From Clostridium sp. CM027 (GTDB lineage Bacteria; Bacillota; Clostridia; Clostridiales; Clostridiaceae), in assembly GCF_024730565.1 (NCBI RefSeq), contig NZ_CP077725.1:248001-312000 (forward strand): a stretch of DNA of 64,000 nucleotides, read 5' to 3'. Of this stretch, positions 54,154 through 62,639 are shown in pieces (the stretch's first letter is position 1; each line of letters opens with the position of its first letter). The notes beneath the pieces were generated by a model. The model was not told the origin of the DNA. It did no database searches and worked only from the letters and a program-made list of their open reading frames with translations. A program made the position numbers and the translations under genes.

Positions 54154-54187
54154 ATCGTAGTTTGGCGTCTCAACCATGTCCTTGCCA
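54154..54187. other. Right attachment site (attR-like) of the inserted element
   Basis: ATCGTAGTTTGG (54154-54165), 11 bases, then core TGTCCTTGCCA (54177-54187), after which the host gene resumes with CATCTGGCAGAAAC. The arm is an inverted match to the one beside the left core; in the circular form the two arms would flank the core with the dyad centre at the TG that opens it. Confidence 0.8.
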
Positions 54188-55124
54188 TCTGGCAGAAACA
54201 GGGGACTGCATATTATGTTCACAGCTAGCAGGTAAAGATTTCTGCGACTGCTGCAACTTTAATGGGGTATGTATATATCAAGAATATGTTTCAAACAATT
54301 TTAAAGCTAAAGAGGGTAGGAAATATTATCATTGTAAAATATTAGAAAAAAATAAATTAGAGGACAATGTTATTATACTTACAGTAGGTGCAAGTGATAA
54401 ATTGGTAAGTGAATTAGTTTATGCGGGAAGTTATATTTTTGCACGAAGACCAGATACAGAAACGAGGTTTGATACGCCAATATCAATATTGGATACTGAT
54501 ACCAGAAATAATACTATAACTATTGCTATAGAACTTAAGGGGACTAAAACCAAAGCATTAGATTTGTTAAAGCTAGGGGAAGAGTTGCTTGTAAAAGGGC
54601 CATTTTGGAATGGTACTTTAGGACTAAAAAACATATATAAAGTTAAAAATAGTATATGCTTAATTGTAGCACGAGGTATAGGGCAGGCACCTATGATACC
54701 AGTACTTAAATATTTGCATGCAAATAATAATGAAAATATAGTTGTGCTTGATAATTCCCCTTATAAAAATAGTTTTGTGAGTGAGTATTTAGAAAAGTAT
54801 GCTTCAAAAGTTATACAGTGCAATACTATAGAGAATGGAAGAGTAACAGATGAATTTAATAATATATTAAATGATTTAATTAGTAATAATAACATTAGTT
54901 TAGTTCACTGTGATGCTGCAGATGTTTTAAATTATGAATTGATGAAGGTCGTAGAAGATATGGACAAAAACATTAAATATTCTTGTTGTAATAATGCCAA
55001 AATGTGCTGTGGAGAAGGTGTGTGTGGCTGTTGCACAAGAATAAATAACGACCTTAAATTAAGGCGGCTCTGCAAAATGCAGACAGAACCTAAATATGTA
55101 TTAGAAGGGAGGAGAATATTTTGA
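54177..55124 (+). pseudogene. 3' part of interrupted sulfide/dihydroorotate dehydrogenase-like FAD/NAD-binding protein
   Basis: From the core onward the frame encodes CPCHLAETGDCILC, cysteine-rich as in this family, then a ferredoxin-reductase-like FAD/NAD domain (LIVARGIGQAPMIPVLKYL marks the NAD site) and a C-terminal [2Fe-2S] cluster region (AKMCCGEGVCGCCTR). A TTG at 54162 could open the frame but has no ribosome site and lies in element DNA. Without its first 15 codons and promoter the piece is probably silent. It overlaps the next gene by four bases; both are expected to work as an electron-transfer pair after excision. Confidence 0.85.
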
Positions 55125-56398
55125 AGGTTATCGTAATTGGTGGTGGGTGGTCTGGTTGCAGCGCGGCAATAATAGCAAAAAAAGCAGGAGCTACGGTTGC
55201 GTTATATGAAAAAACAGATATGCTCTTAGGACTTGGCAATGTAGGCGGTATAATGAGAAATAATGGAAGGTATACTGCGGCAGAAGAAATGATAGCGCTT
55301 GGGGCAGGAGATTTAATACATTTGACTGATGAAAACACTAGACATAAAAATATTGATTTTCCGGGGCATAAACATGCCTGGCTTTACGATGTAAACAAGA
55401 TCGAACCAGCAGTAGTAAAATATTTAAAAGCTATGGATATAGAATTAAACATGATAACAAGAGTGGTAGATGTTGAAAAAGAAGGCAATAGAATAAAAGG
55501 AATATATCTATCAGACGGGGAATATGTTGAGGCAGATGTATTTATAGAAACTACAGGTTCAACAGGGCCAATGGGTAACTGCTTAAAATATGGAAATGGA
55601 TGTTCAATGTGTATTTTAAGATGTCCAGCTTTTGGGCCAAGGGTAAGCATAAGCTACAGAGCAGGAGTTGAAGACTTAAAAGGAGAAAGACAAGAAGACG
55701 TATATGGAGCTTTTAGCGGCTCGTGTAAACTAGCTAAGGATTCTTTAGCCGATGACGTTGTAAAACAACTAGATGAAGCAGGAGTGGTTGTTTTGAAGAT
55801 TCCAGAAGAAGATATAAATTTAGAAAAACTTAAATTAAAGGTATGTCAGCAGTATGCCCTTAAAGAATTTGCAGAAAATGTAATTTTATTAGATACAGGT
55901 CATGTAAAGCTTATGACTTCATATTATCCATTAGATAAGTTAAGAAAAATTAAAGGACTTGAAAATGCAAAATATATAGATCCATATGCAGGGGGAAAGG
56001 GAAACTCTATAAGGTATCTATCAGTAGCTCCAAGGACAAATAGTATGAAGGTTATAGGCCTGGATAATTTGTTCTGTGCAGGCGAGAAGTCTGGATTATT
56101 TGTAGGTCACACAGAAGCAATGATAACAGGGGCTTTAGCCGGACACAATGCCATAAGAAATTATATAGGAATGCCTCTTTTGATGTTGCCAAGGTCCCTT
56201 GCCGTTGGAGACATAATGGCCTATGCGAATGAAAAAATGAAATCTAAAGAAGGAAGAAGAAACAGATATACTTTTGCGGGAGCGGGGTATTTTAAGAGAA
56301 TGCAAGAACTTGGACTTTATACTTTAGATATAGATGAAATTAAGGGGAAAGTAGAAAAACTAAATTTAACTAATATATTTAATGAAAAACTTATATAA
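55121..56398 (+). CDS. FAD-dependent oxidoreductase
   Basis: 425 residues from TTG 55121 behind AAGGGAGGAG. N-terminal dinucleotide-binding motif VIGGGWSGCSAAIIAKKAGA and a C-terminal FAD signature (LDNLFCAGEKSGLFVGHTEA) give a GidA/TrmFO-like fold. A cysteine-rich stretch GNGCSMCILRCPAFGPRV (about 165-180) is characteristic of the group found beside sulfide dehydrogenase-like subunits. The substrate is unknown. It is translationally coupled to the interrupted gene and shares its expected promoter, so the insertion probably silences both. Confidence 0.88.
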   Translation: MKVIVIGGGWSGCSAAIIAKKAGATVALYEKTDMLLGLGNVGGIMRNNGRYTAAEEMIALGAGDLIHLTDENTRHKNIDFPGHKHAWLYDVNKIEPAVVKYLKAMDIELNMITRVVDVEKEGNRIKGIYLSDGEYVEADVFIETTGSTGPMGNCLKYGNGCSMCILRCPAFGPRVSISYRAGVEDLKGERQEDVYGAFSGSCKLAKDSLADDVVKQLDEAGVVVLKIPEEDINLEKLKLKVCQQYALKEFAENVILLDTGHVKLMTSYYPLDKLRKIKGLENAKYIDPYAGGKGNSIRYLSVAPRTNSMKVIGLDNLFCAGEKSGLFVGHTEAMITGALAGHNAIRNYIGMPLLMLPRSLAVGDIMAYANEKMKSKEGRRNRYTFAGAGYFKRMQELGLYTLDIDEIKGKVEKLNLTNIFNEKLI

Positions 56399-56445
56399 AA
56401 GAGGGTTAGTAGTATATTTTACAAGGTAATACACACAATATTCTC

Positions 56446-56868
56446 ATGTGGAAAAGATTTATTATATACGGATTTTTAGGGCTTTTAGCAGAGATTTTGT
56501 GGAATGGGTTTGGAGCAATGATTAAGGGCGATGTATTACTTAGGGGCACTACCTGTATCTGGATGTTTCCTATATATGGGCTTGCTGTATTTCTTGAACC
56601 TGTGCATTATAGGATAAAACATCTTCCGCTTATTGTGAGGGGAGGCATATATATGGTCCTTATATTTGCAGTAGAATTAATTAGCGGACTACTGCTTAGG
56701 GCGTTTTTAGGTGAGTGTCCATGGAACTATGTAAATAAAAAAAATTCAATATGTGGGATAATTACATTAGGTTATGCACCGGTATGGATGGCCTACGGAA
56801 TTATGTTTGAAAAAACACATGATGTTATAGTACGCATTGAAAATAGTCTCAGTGGTAATGCTAATTAG
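56446..56868 (+). CDS. Putative ABC-transporter type IV protein (CmpB family)
   Basis: 140 residues with about four membrane helices. FLGLLAEILWNGFGAM, CIWMFPIYGLAVFLEP and the WNY motif in GECPWNYVNKKNSICGII (pieces) match the CmpB-type membrane family often labelled putative ABC transporter; no ATPase is nearby and real transport function is doubtful. An AAGGTAA lies rather far from the ATG, so translation may be weak or coupled. Downstream of the FAD oxidoreductase by 47 bases. Confidence 0.75.
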   Translation: MWKRFIIYGFLGLLAEILWNGFGAMIKGDVLLRGTTCIWMFPIYGLAVFLEPVHYRIKHLPLIVRGGIYMVLIFAVELISGLLLRAFLGECPWNYVNKKNSICGIITLGYAPVWMAYGIMFEKTHDVIVRIENSLSGNAN

Positions 56869-56894
56869 GTTTAGATTAGGTCTTAAAAATTATA

Positions 56895-56958
56895 AAAACT
56901 TGATGACGTAGGTTTAATGTAACAAGTACATTAAACTTACTTCATCAAGTTTTTGTTT
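56895..56958 (+). terminator. Terminator after the CmpB-like gene
   Basis: Long stem: AAAACTTGATGA/TCATCAAGTTTT plus GTTTAATGTA/TACATTAAAC inside, ending in TTTTTG. Confidence 0.85.
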
Positions 56959-57064
56959 ATTATATAGGAAACAGCTTGCGGAACTGAAATGATGCATTAA
57001 TAGAAATATTTGCTTTTTTCTTTTTTATTACGATTTTACTGTTAATATAATTTGAGATTGTAAT

Positions 57065-57250
57065 TTAAAAATAAATGTATAGCATTTTATAAGTATAGTA
57101 AAGTAATAACATAGCTAGAATACCCACTATAATCCAAAAAACAGCTAGTTTATAATCGTTTTTTTTTACCTTTGGAGTGAAAACATCAACAATATTATTA
57201 AGTGGTTTATTAATTTCTTCATGTATAATTTTTTTTAAGTCATTGCCCAT
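57065..57250 (-). CDS. Small single-helix membrane protein
   Basis: 61 residues with a charged N-terminal half (KKIIHEEINKPLNNIVDVF) and one C-terminal membrane helix (about 36-56). The minus-strand ATG has the ribosome site GAGGTG. No family was recognised. It stands alone, opposite in direction to its neighbours. Confidence 0.55.
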   Translation of the reverse strand: MGNDLKKIIHEEINKPLNNIVDVFTPKVKKNDYKLAVFWIIVGILAMLLLYYTYKMLYIYF

Positions 57251-57571
57251 TTAATACACCTCATTAATCAATTACTTATTTATATATATTATCTACATAT
57301 AAATTAATATTCCATTTGCGAATAATTCTATGATTATTATAAATTTTACCATTCAATTGTGGAAATAAACTAAAATAATTGATTGTAAAACTAAAACTTT
57401 AACATATATGAAAATAAATTCTAAGTAAAGATGCTGGGTATAATAAATATTATATTGAGGAAAATAATAAAGTGAATGTAAAGAATTTTAAAACAAATCA
57501 AGTTATTGAGGTAAAAGTTTCAGACTTTATTTAAAAGTGGAACATAATTAAATTTGAAGGGAGTTTTAACG
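57251..57571. other. AT-rich intergenic region
   Basis: These 321 bases contain no convincing gene. A 20-codon GTG frame (57472-57534) preceded by a weak GAGGA is noted but not called. The region must hold promoters for the small genes on both sides; none was clear. Confidence 0.5.
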
Positions 57572-57715
57572 ATGCCTGATCATCAACATGTTGGAGGTAG
57601 TAAAAATAGTAATATTGATGTTAAACGTGACGATATCAATAGACCTAAGAAAAGCAAAGGGGATAAGAAAAAACCACCTTTGTATGAAAATTTCAATGGA
57701 AAAACCCTTGATTAG
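57572..57715 (+). CDS. Small basic protein A, 47 residues
   Basis: ATG 57572 has GAAGGGAG at good spacing; 47 codons to TAG 57713. The product is hydrophilic and Lys/Asp/Asn-rich with no hydrophobic core: SNIDVKRDDINRPKKSKGDK is followed by KKPPLYENF. It is probably disordered. The central stretch resembles the small protein encoded at 57769 (NIxxKRxDxxxxxK). Such peptides recall small spore or nucleic-acid-binding proteins, but no known family was recognised. Confidence 0.6.
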   Translation: MPDHQHVGGSKNSNIDVKRDDINRPKKSKGDKKKPPLYENFNGKTLD

Positions 57716-57768
57716 ATTATAAAACATGTGGATTAGATTATATGAGATATATGAAGGAGGTTAGTAAT

Positions 57769-57879
57769 ATGCAAAAGGGCAAAAAAAGTGGAGTTAATGG
57801 TCAAGAAGTTAATATTGGGACTAAAAGAACAGATGCTAGCGATAAGCAGAAAGGTGTGAAGAAAGAAAAAAGAAATTAA
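57769..57879 (+). CDS. Small basic protein B, 36 residues
   Basis: ATG 57769 lies behind AAGGAGG; the frame runs 36 codons to TAA 57877. Very basic: Lys/Gly at both ends with VNIGTKRTDASDKQKG in the middle, resembling the NIDVKRDDINRPKKSKG part of the preceding small protein. The two may be a diverged tandem pair. No family recognised; function unknown. Confidence 0.58.
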   Translation: MQKGKKSGVNGQEVNIGTKRTDASDKQKGVKKEKRN

Positions 57880-57956
57880 AATAAATTTTCATACTAAAAG
57901 CTACAGTTTTTTTTAGTTTAAAGTCTTAACTATAAAAAGAAAAGGAGTGTGATTTA

Positions 57957-58157
57957 ATGATAAGTAAAATAGAGGATTTTATAAGTGAAGGTTATAAAAT
58001 AATGAAGTTTGAACGTGATATTGATAAAGTTACTGGTCAAGAGGTAGGGAAGATTGAAGTTAAGGCGTTAGACGGATATAGGCAGTATATAACCTTAGAT
58101 GATAATTGTGCCGATGAAATAGAAAAAAAATTATTTGAATATTTAAAAAGTAAATAG
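57957..58157 (+). CDS. Small hypothetical protein
   Basis: 66 residues. ATG follows AAAAGGAGTG. The mix MISKIEDFISEGYKIMKFER, then VGKIEVKALDGYRQYITLDD and a helical end EIEKKLFEYLKSK suggests a small alpha/beta fold. No family was recognised. Followed by a strong terminator. Confidence 0.6.
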   Translation: MISKIEDFISEGYKIMKFERDIDKVTGQEVGKIEVKALDGYRQYITLDDNCADEIEKKLFEYLKSK

Positions 58158-58230
58158 TATGGTTCTCTAGCTACCAAATCCATAAACGATTATGTAGTAA
58201 TAAATTATGTATAATGAAAATGATGTTAAT

Positions 58231-58268
58231 AAGATATGCTTATAACTATAAGCATATCTTATTTTTTT
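58231..58268 (+). terminator. Terminator before the asparaginase gene
   Basis: Perfect 14 bp stem AAGATATGCTTATA/TATAAGCATATCTT followed by ATTTTTTT. Confidence 0.9.
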
Positions 58269-58320
58269 GTTAGACCGGCAGGTGAGTATGCAAATACACG
58301 AAAAATTCATTTGCTAATAT

Positions 58321-58349
58321 TTGTGTGATAAGCTATTTAAGGTTATAAT
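58321..58349 (+). promoter_or_regulatory. Candidate sigma-A promoter of the asparaginase gene
   Basis: TTGTGT (58321-58326), 17 bp spacer, TATAAT (58344-58349). The -10 box is perfect, the -35 box matches in three positions. Confidence 0.5.
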
Positions 58350-58413
58350 TATTTTACAGTTTAAAAATAAACAAAAAAATATCTGTTTTTAATAAGGGTA
58401 GGAGGAATTTTAA

Positions 58414-59409
58414 TTGAAAAAAGTTGTGGTTATTTTTAATGGAGGAACAATCTCTATGACGGTTGACCAAAGAATAAAGGCTGCGGTTCCAACGCTAAGT
58501 GGAGAAGAAATAATGTCTATGGTTACGGGAATTGAAAATTATGCAGAAATAGAATCACATACTTTTTCAAATTTACCGGGACCTCATGTGACACCGGAAC
58601 TAATGATGGATTTATCTAAATATATACAAAGTTTTTTATGTAGAGACGATATATGTGGGGTTGTAGTTACTCATGGTACAGATTCACTTGAGGAAACAGC
58701 GTATCTGTTACACCTAACTATTGATAATCCAAAGCCTGTAATTGTTACAGGATCAATGAGAAATAGTTCGGAGCTTGGATATGATGGCCCAGCAAATTTA
58801 TCAGCTTCCATCTGTACCGCTATTTCGGAAGATGCACGTAATAGGGGCGTATTAGTATGTTTAAATGACGAACTTAATTGTGCTGGAGAGGTTACTAAAT
58901 CACATTCAATGCACTTAAATACTTTTCAGAGCCCAGAGTTTGGACCAATAGGGATTATAGATAATAATGAAGCAATATTCTATAGGGAAAGTTTAAAAAA
59001 AGAACATATTATAACAGAAAAAATAGAAACTAGAGTAGATTTAATAAAAGCTTGTGCTGGGATGGATTCGAAATTAATTGACTTTTGTGTGCAGCAAGGG
59101 GCAAGAGGGATTGTTATTGAAGCTATGGGAAGAGGAAATATTCCACCTAAAATGGCGGACGGAGTAAAGTCAGCTATAGAAAATGGAGTGACAGTAGTTA
59201 TGGTATCTAGATGTTTTAAAGGACGAGTATTAGATTCTTATGGATATCCAGGTGGTGGAAAAGAACTTAGAAATGATGGTGTGATTTTTGGAGATAGCCT
59301 GCCAGGCCAAAAAGCTAGAATTAAACTTATGCTTGCACTTGCAAGTACAACTAGGAGAGAAGAAATTAAATGCATATTTGAAAGCGGTCGGTACAAAAGC
59401 CGAATTTAA
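58414..59409 (+). CDS. L-asparaginase (type I-like)
   Basis: 331 residues from TTG 58414 behind GTAGGAGGAAT. Both catalytic threonine motifs are present: IFNGGTISM near the N-terminus and VVTHGTDSLEETAYLL (about 88-103), with GSMRNSSELGYDGPANL following. No signal peptide, so cytoplasmic. It hydrolyses asparagine to aspartate and ammonia. FKGRVLDSYGYPGGGKELR near the end fits the family C-terminal domain. Single-gene unit. Confidence 0.9.
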   Translation: MKKVVVIFNGGTISMTVDQRIKAAVPTLSGEEIMSMVTGIENYAEIESHTFSNLPGPHVTPELMMDLSKYIQSFLCRDDICGVVVTHGTDSLEETAYLLHLTIDNPKPVIVTGSMRNSSELGYDGPANLSASICTAISEDARNRGVLVCLNDELNCAGEVTKSHSMHLNTFQSPEFGPIGIIDNNEAIFYRESLKKEHIITEKIETRVDLIKACAGMDSKLIDFCVQQGARGIVIEAMGRGNIPPKMADGVKSAIENGVTVVMVSRCFKGRVLDSYGYPGGGKELRNDGVIFGDSLPGQKARIKLMLALASTTRREEIKCIFESGRYKSRI

Positions 59410-59490
59410 AAAACAAATTAAGCTTAAATATTCGTGATGGTATTGACGTACATGCCTATTTTTGTTATTATGTTTGTATAAAAGTAAAAT

Positions 59491-59531
59491 AACCACTATG
59501 GTTTATTAATAACCATAGTGGTTTTATTTTG
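59491..59531 (+). terminator. Terminator between the asparaginase and permease genes
   Basis: Perfect 11 bp stem AACCACTATGG (59491-59501)/CCATAGTGGTT (59513-59523) followed by TTATTTT. No purine riboswitch core was seen around it. Confidence 0.82.
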
Positions 59532-59558
59532 TATTGCAAACACATGGAGGGAAACTAA

Positions 59559-60914
59559 ATGGAATATTTTAAATTGAAAGAAAACGGAAGTGACGTAAAA
59601 AAGGAAGTTATTGGAGGGATAACTACATTTTTAACCATGGCATACATTATTGCGGTTAATGCAAACACATTAGGTAATCCTGGTGTAGGAATGCCTGTAC
59701 CCGCTATAGTAACTGTAACTTGTTTAACAGCGGCTTTCGCTACTATATTTATGGGGTTATATGCTAACTTGCCCTTTGCTTTAGCACCAGGAATGGGATT
59801 AAATGCATTCTTTGCATATACTGTAGTAATAGGAATGAAAGTTCCGTGGCAAGTAGCATTAGCAGCTGTCTTTGTAGAAGGAATTATTTTTATTATATTA
59901 TCATTAACTAATGTTCGCGAAGCTGTAGTTAATGCTATACCAACAACTTTAAAATTGGCAGTTACCGCAGGTATTGGACTTTTCATTGCATTTATTGGTT
60001 TTGTAGATGCTGGTATTGTAGTTACTAATAAAGCAACAAAGGTTTCTATGGGTAGTTTTAGAAGTCCTACAGTATTAATAACTGTAATAGGAGTAATTAT
60101 AATAGTGGTGTTGTCTAAAAAGAAAGTTAAAGGGGCTATATTATGGGGAATAGTTGCAAGTACAGTATTGGCTTGGTTATTTGCAATAATATTACCAGAA
60201 GCTGCAGCAACTTATAAAATAGGTACACCACAAGGTATATTTAAATTTGAATCAATAAAACCAATTGCAGGTAAACTAGATTTTTCATACTTAACTGATA
60301 CAACTAGAATATTGGGATTTTTGACAATAGTCTTAACGTTTTTATTTGTTGACTTTTTTGATACTGTAGGAACTTTAGTAGGAGTTGCTTCAAAGGTTGG
60401 AATGCTTGATAAAGATGGTAAGGTAAAAAATGCTGGACGTGCGTTACTAGTAGATGCCGTTGGTACTACTGTGGGAGCTTTTCTTGGTACATCAACTGTA
60501 ACCACTTTTGTAGAAAGCTCAGCGGGAGTTGCAGAAGGTGCTAGGACTGGACTCGCTTCCGTTGTAACAGGAATATTATTTTTAATAGCAATGTTCTTTT
60601 CACCTTTGTTCATTGCAATACCATCATGTGCAACTGCACCTGCTTTGATAATTGTAGGATTCTTTATGATGGAGAATATAGTTAAAATAGATTTCAGTGA
60701 TTTTACAGAGGGAGTTCCTGCTTTCCTAACAATCGCATTAATGCCTTTGACTTATAGTATTGGAGATGGTTTAACTATAGGTATTCTTTCTTATGCGGTG
60801 TTAAACCTAGTAAACAATATATTTACTAGGGATGCTAGTAAAAAGAAGAAGGTTTCAGTTGTAATTTATATCTTAGCAGTATTGTTTATTATCAAATTAA
60901 TTGTAACTGGTTAA
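59559..60914 (+). CDS. Guanine/hypoxanthine/adenine permease, NCS2 AzgA-like
   Basis: 451 residues, hydrophobic with about 12-14 helices. IGGITTFLTMAYIIAVNAN and LAPGMGLNAFFAYTV are the AzgA/PbuG group signatures, with FVDFFDTVGTLVGVAS and GTSTVTTFVESSAGVAEGARTG in segments. Proton-coupled uptake of purine bases; which base cannot be told. ATG follows TGGAGGG. Distinct from the uracil-type NCS2 gene at 7840. Confidence 0.92.
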   Translation: MEYFKLKENGSDVKKEVIGGITTFLTMAYIIAVNANTLGNPGVGMPVPAIVTVTCLTAAFATIFMGLYANLPFALAPGMGLNAFFAYTVVIGMKVPWQVALAAVFVEGIIFIILSLTNVREAVVNAIPTTLKLAVTAGIGLFIAFIGFVDAGIVVTNKATKVSMGSFRSPTVLITVIGVIIIVVLSKKKVKGAILWGIVASTVLAWLFAIILPEAAATYKIGTPQGIFKFESIKPIAGKLDFSYLTDTTRILGFLTIVLTFLFVDFFDTVGTLVGVASKVGMLDKDGKVKNAGRALLVDAVGTTVGAFLGTSTVTTFVESSAGVAEGARTGLASVVTGILFLIAMFFSPLFIAIPSCATAPALIIVGFFMMENIVKIDFSDFTEGVPAFLTIALMPLTYSIGDGLTIGILSYAVLNLVNNIFTRDASKKKKVSVVIYILAVLFIIKLIVTG

Positions 60915-60952
60915 ATTATCTGTAAAGCAGTAATAATATGTGTATTATGAAT

Positions 60953-60998
60953 ATACTAGAGCATGATAGTATAACTTATCGTGCTTTAGTATATTTTT
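60953..60998 (+). terminator. Terminator after the purine permease
   Basis: Imperfect stem ATACTAGAGCATGATA/TTATCGTGCTTTAGTAT followed by ATTTTTT. Confidence 0.82.
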
Positions 60999-61145
60999 TA
61001 ACGAAAATTTAGAAGTCATTAATATTGTAGTTTTGAATATAATAAATAACTTCGACAGTGATTTAACGCGGATAAGTAAAATAACTGTAACAAGGTTAGT
61101 GCCGCCCGAATAACATAATAAAAGAAATATATAAAGGGTGATATT

Positions 61146-62300
61146 ATGAAAATAAATAATAGACTATCCAATGTTTATGAATATCATTTTAAAAAGATTA
61201 ACGATAAAAAAAATGAAGCTTTGCTGAATGGGAAAAAAATTATTGACCTTAGTATAGGGGATCCAGATTTAACAGTTCATTCAAAAATTACCGATGCCTT
61301 AATAGAGGGATTAAAGGATGATAGATATAATAATTACCCTCCCTACGATGGGTTAATGGAACTTAAAAAAGCAGTTATAAGGTACTATAATCAGGTTTAC
61401 AGCGTAAGTCTAAGTTTGGATGAAGTAATAATTCTTATAGGATCAAAAGAAGGTATAAGCAATATAATACCAGCTGTATGTGATATAGGGGATTGTGTAA
61501 TAGTGCCTGAGCCTGCATATCCTGTTTACAGTACTTGTTCAAAACTCTGGGGTTGCGTGCCATATACTGTAGCCCTAACACAAAACAATGGATATATGAT
61601 GAATCTTGAGGTCATCCCCGAAGAAATTGTTAAAAAATGTAAGCTTATTTTTATAAATTATCCCAATAATCCAACAGGTGCAGTAGCGGGTTCTGAGTTC
61701 TATAAGAGGATTATAAAGTTTTCTTATGATAATAATATTGTTTTATGCAATGATTCAGCATATAATGAAATAATTCAAGTAAATAAAAAAAATATAAGTC
61801 TTATGCAATATGATTTAAAAAGGAAATGCGTAGAGTTTGGAACTTTATCTAAAACTTACAATATGACAGGGTATAGAATAGGGTATGCTGTAGGTAATGC
61901 TAAGGTAATAAACTCTCTTTTAAAGATAAAAAGCAATTGTGACTCTGGTCAATTTATTCCAATTCAAAAGGCTGCTATTGCTGCTCTTAATTTAGAACGT
62001 GATTATATTCATAATACAAGAAAAATATATGATGAAAGACGTGAAGTTGCTAAAAGTGTTTTGCTACAAAAGAATGTTGATTTTTTTGATGCAGAGGGCA
62101 CTTTTTATTTGTGGTGCAAAACACCTAAAAATTATACAACAAATGAGTATTGTGAAGAATTATTGGAGAATTACGGGATTGTGGTTACGCCTGGAAATGT
62201 ATTTGGAAAACTTGGATACGATTATTTCCGTATAGCATTGACTAAAGATAAGCTTATTATTGAAAAAGCTTTAAAATCTCTAAAAAAATGTGGTGATTAA
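61146..62300 (+). CDS. PLP-dependent aminotransferase, LL-diaminopimelate aminotransferase-like
   Basis: 384 residues, fold-type I class I/II aminotransferase. IIDLSIGDPDLTVHSKI at the N-terminus, NYPNNPTGAV (about 176), NDSAYNEI and the PLP lysine in GTLSKTYNMTGYRIGYAVG are conserved, with FRIALT near the C-terminus. The IDLSIGDPDL and SKTYNMTGYRIG forms are common in DapL/alanine-aminotransferase-like proteins; the substrate is uncertain. dapF is distant, so a lysine role is not implied by context. Single gene. Confidence 0.85.
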   Translation: MKINNRLSNVYEYHFKKINDKKNEALLNGKKIIDLSIGDPDLTVHSKITDALIEGLKDDRYNNYPPYDGLMELKKAVIRYYNQVYSVSLSLDEVIILIGSKEGISNIIPAVCDIGDCVIVPEPAYPVYSTCSKLWGCVPYTVALTQNNGYMMNLEVIPEEIVKKCKLIFINYPNNPTGAVAGSEFYKRIIKFSYDNNIVLCNDSAYNEIIQVNKKNISLMQYDLKRKCVEFGTLSKTYNMTGYRIGYAVGNAKVINSLLKIKSNCDSGQFIPIQKAAIAALNLERDYIHNTRKIYDERREVAKSVLLQKNVDFFDAEGTFYLWCKTPKNYTTNEYCEELLENYGIVVTPGNVFGKLGYDYFRIALTKDKLIIEKALKSLKKCGD

Positions 62301-62639
62301 TATTATTATTGGTATAATATAAATTATATAGGAAATATTTTAATATAAGGATGAGCTGTTTTTAAAATAAGTCGATTTATAATTTGATAACATTTCAGAA
62401 GGGAAATATCCTACTTATATAAGTGGGAGGTACATACTATAACAAAGAGAAAACTTCAGTAGAAGTATAAATTCCCTTCTGAATTCGTTAATATTGAATC
62501 ACTTAAGTGAGAATTTAAAAGTATTTTTTTATATGAAAATCGTAATAAAGTGAGAACTTATAATTTTAGCTTGAAACTTAGGTGATAGTTTATGTATAAT
62601 TATAAAGATTCACAATGAACATTGGAAGGATGCGTTGTT
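62301..62639. other. Intergenic region before yicC
   Basis: 339 bases without a gene. The central part (62394-62483) is the hairpin element described separately. The rest is AT-rich and contains the yicC leader and ribosome site GGAAGGATG; no convincing promoter boxes. Confidence 0.6.
62394..62483. repeat. Three-way-junction-like hairpin element before yicC
   Basis: A perfect 12 bp outer stem TTCAGAAGGGAA (62394-62405)/TTCCCTTCTGAA (62472-62483) encloses two hairpins: CCT-ACTT/AAGT-AGG at 62410-62430 and ACTTC/GAAGT at 62453-62466. The outer CAGAAGG/CCTTCTG and inner ACTTATA..AAGTGGGAG resemble the element at 21941-21990. Confidence 0.65.

Larger units (their letters stand above)
48759..54187. 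mobile_element. 5.4 kb serine-recombinase intervening element interrupting a redox gene
   Basis: Core copies are 5,418 bp apart. The element carries, from left to right, a large serine recombinase (minus), a 19 bp perfect inverted repeat, a 50-residue small protein, a ClpE-type ATPase and a PAP2-type protein (minus). There are no capsid, replication or transfer genes. Exact excision between the cores would rebuild an intact gene in frame and leave a circle of 5,418 bp. It resembles in layout the skin elements that split sigK, where the recombinase gene also lies at one end. Cargo and target differ, and I know of no described counterpart, though I could not search. Confidence 0.85.

Noticed and set aside
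54162-54176. TTG at 54162 as a genuine start of the FAD/NAD-binding gene
   Set aside because: No ribosome site precedes it, the five codons lie in element DNA, and the family N-terminus is found at 48714.
57472-57534. 20-codon GTG frame before the small basic proteins
   Set aside because: Weak ribosome site, very short, no supporting evidence.
59410-59558. Purine riboswitch before the NCS2 permease
   Set aside because: The conserved purine aptamer core was not found; only a terminator hairpin is present.
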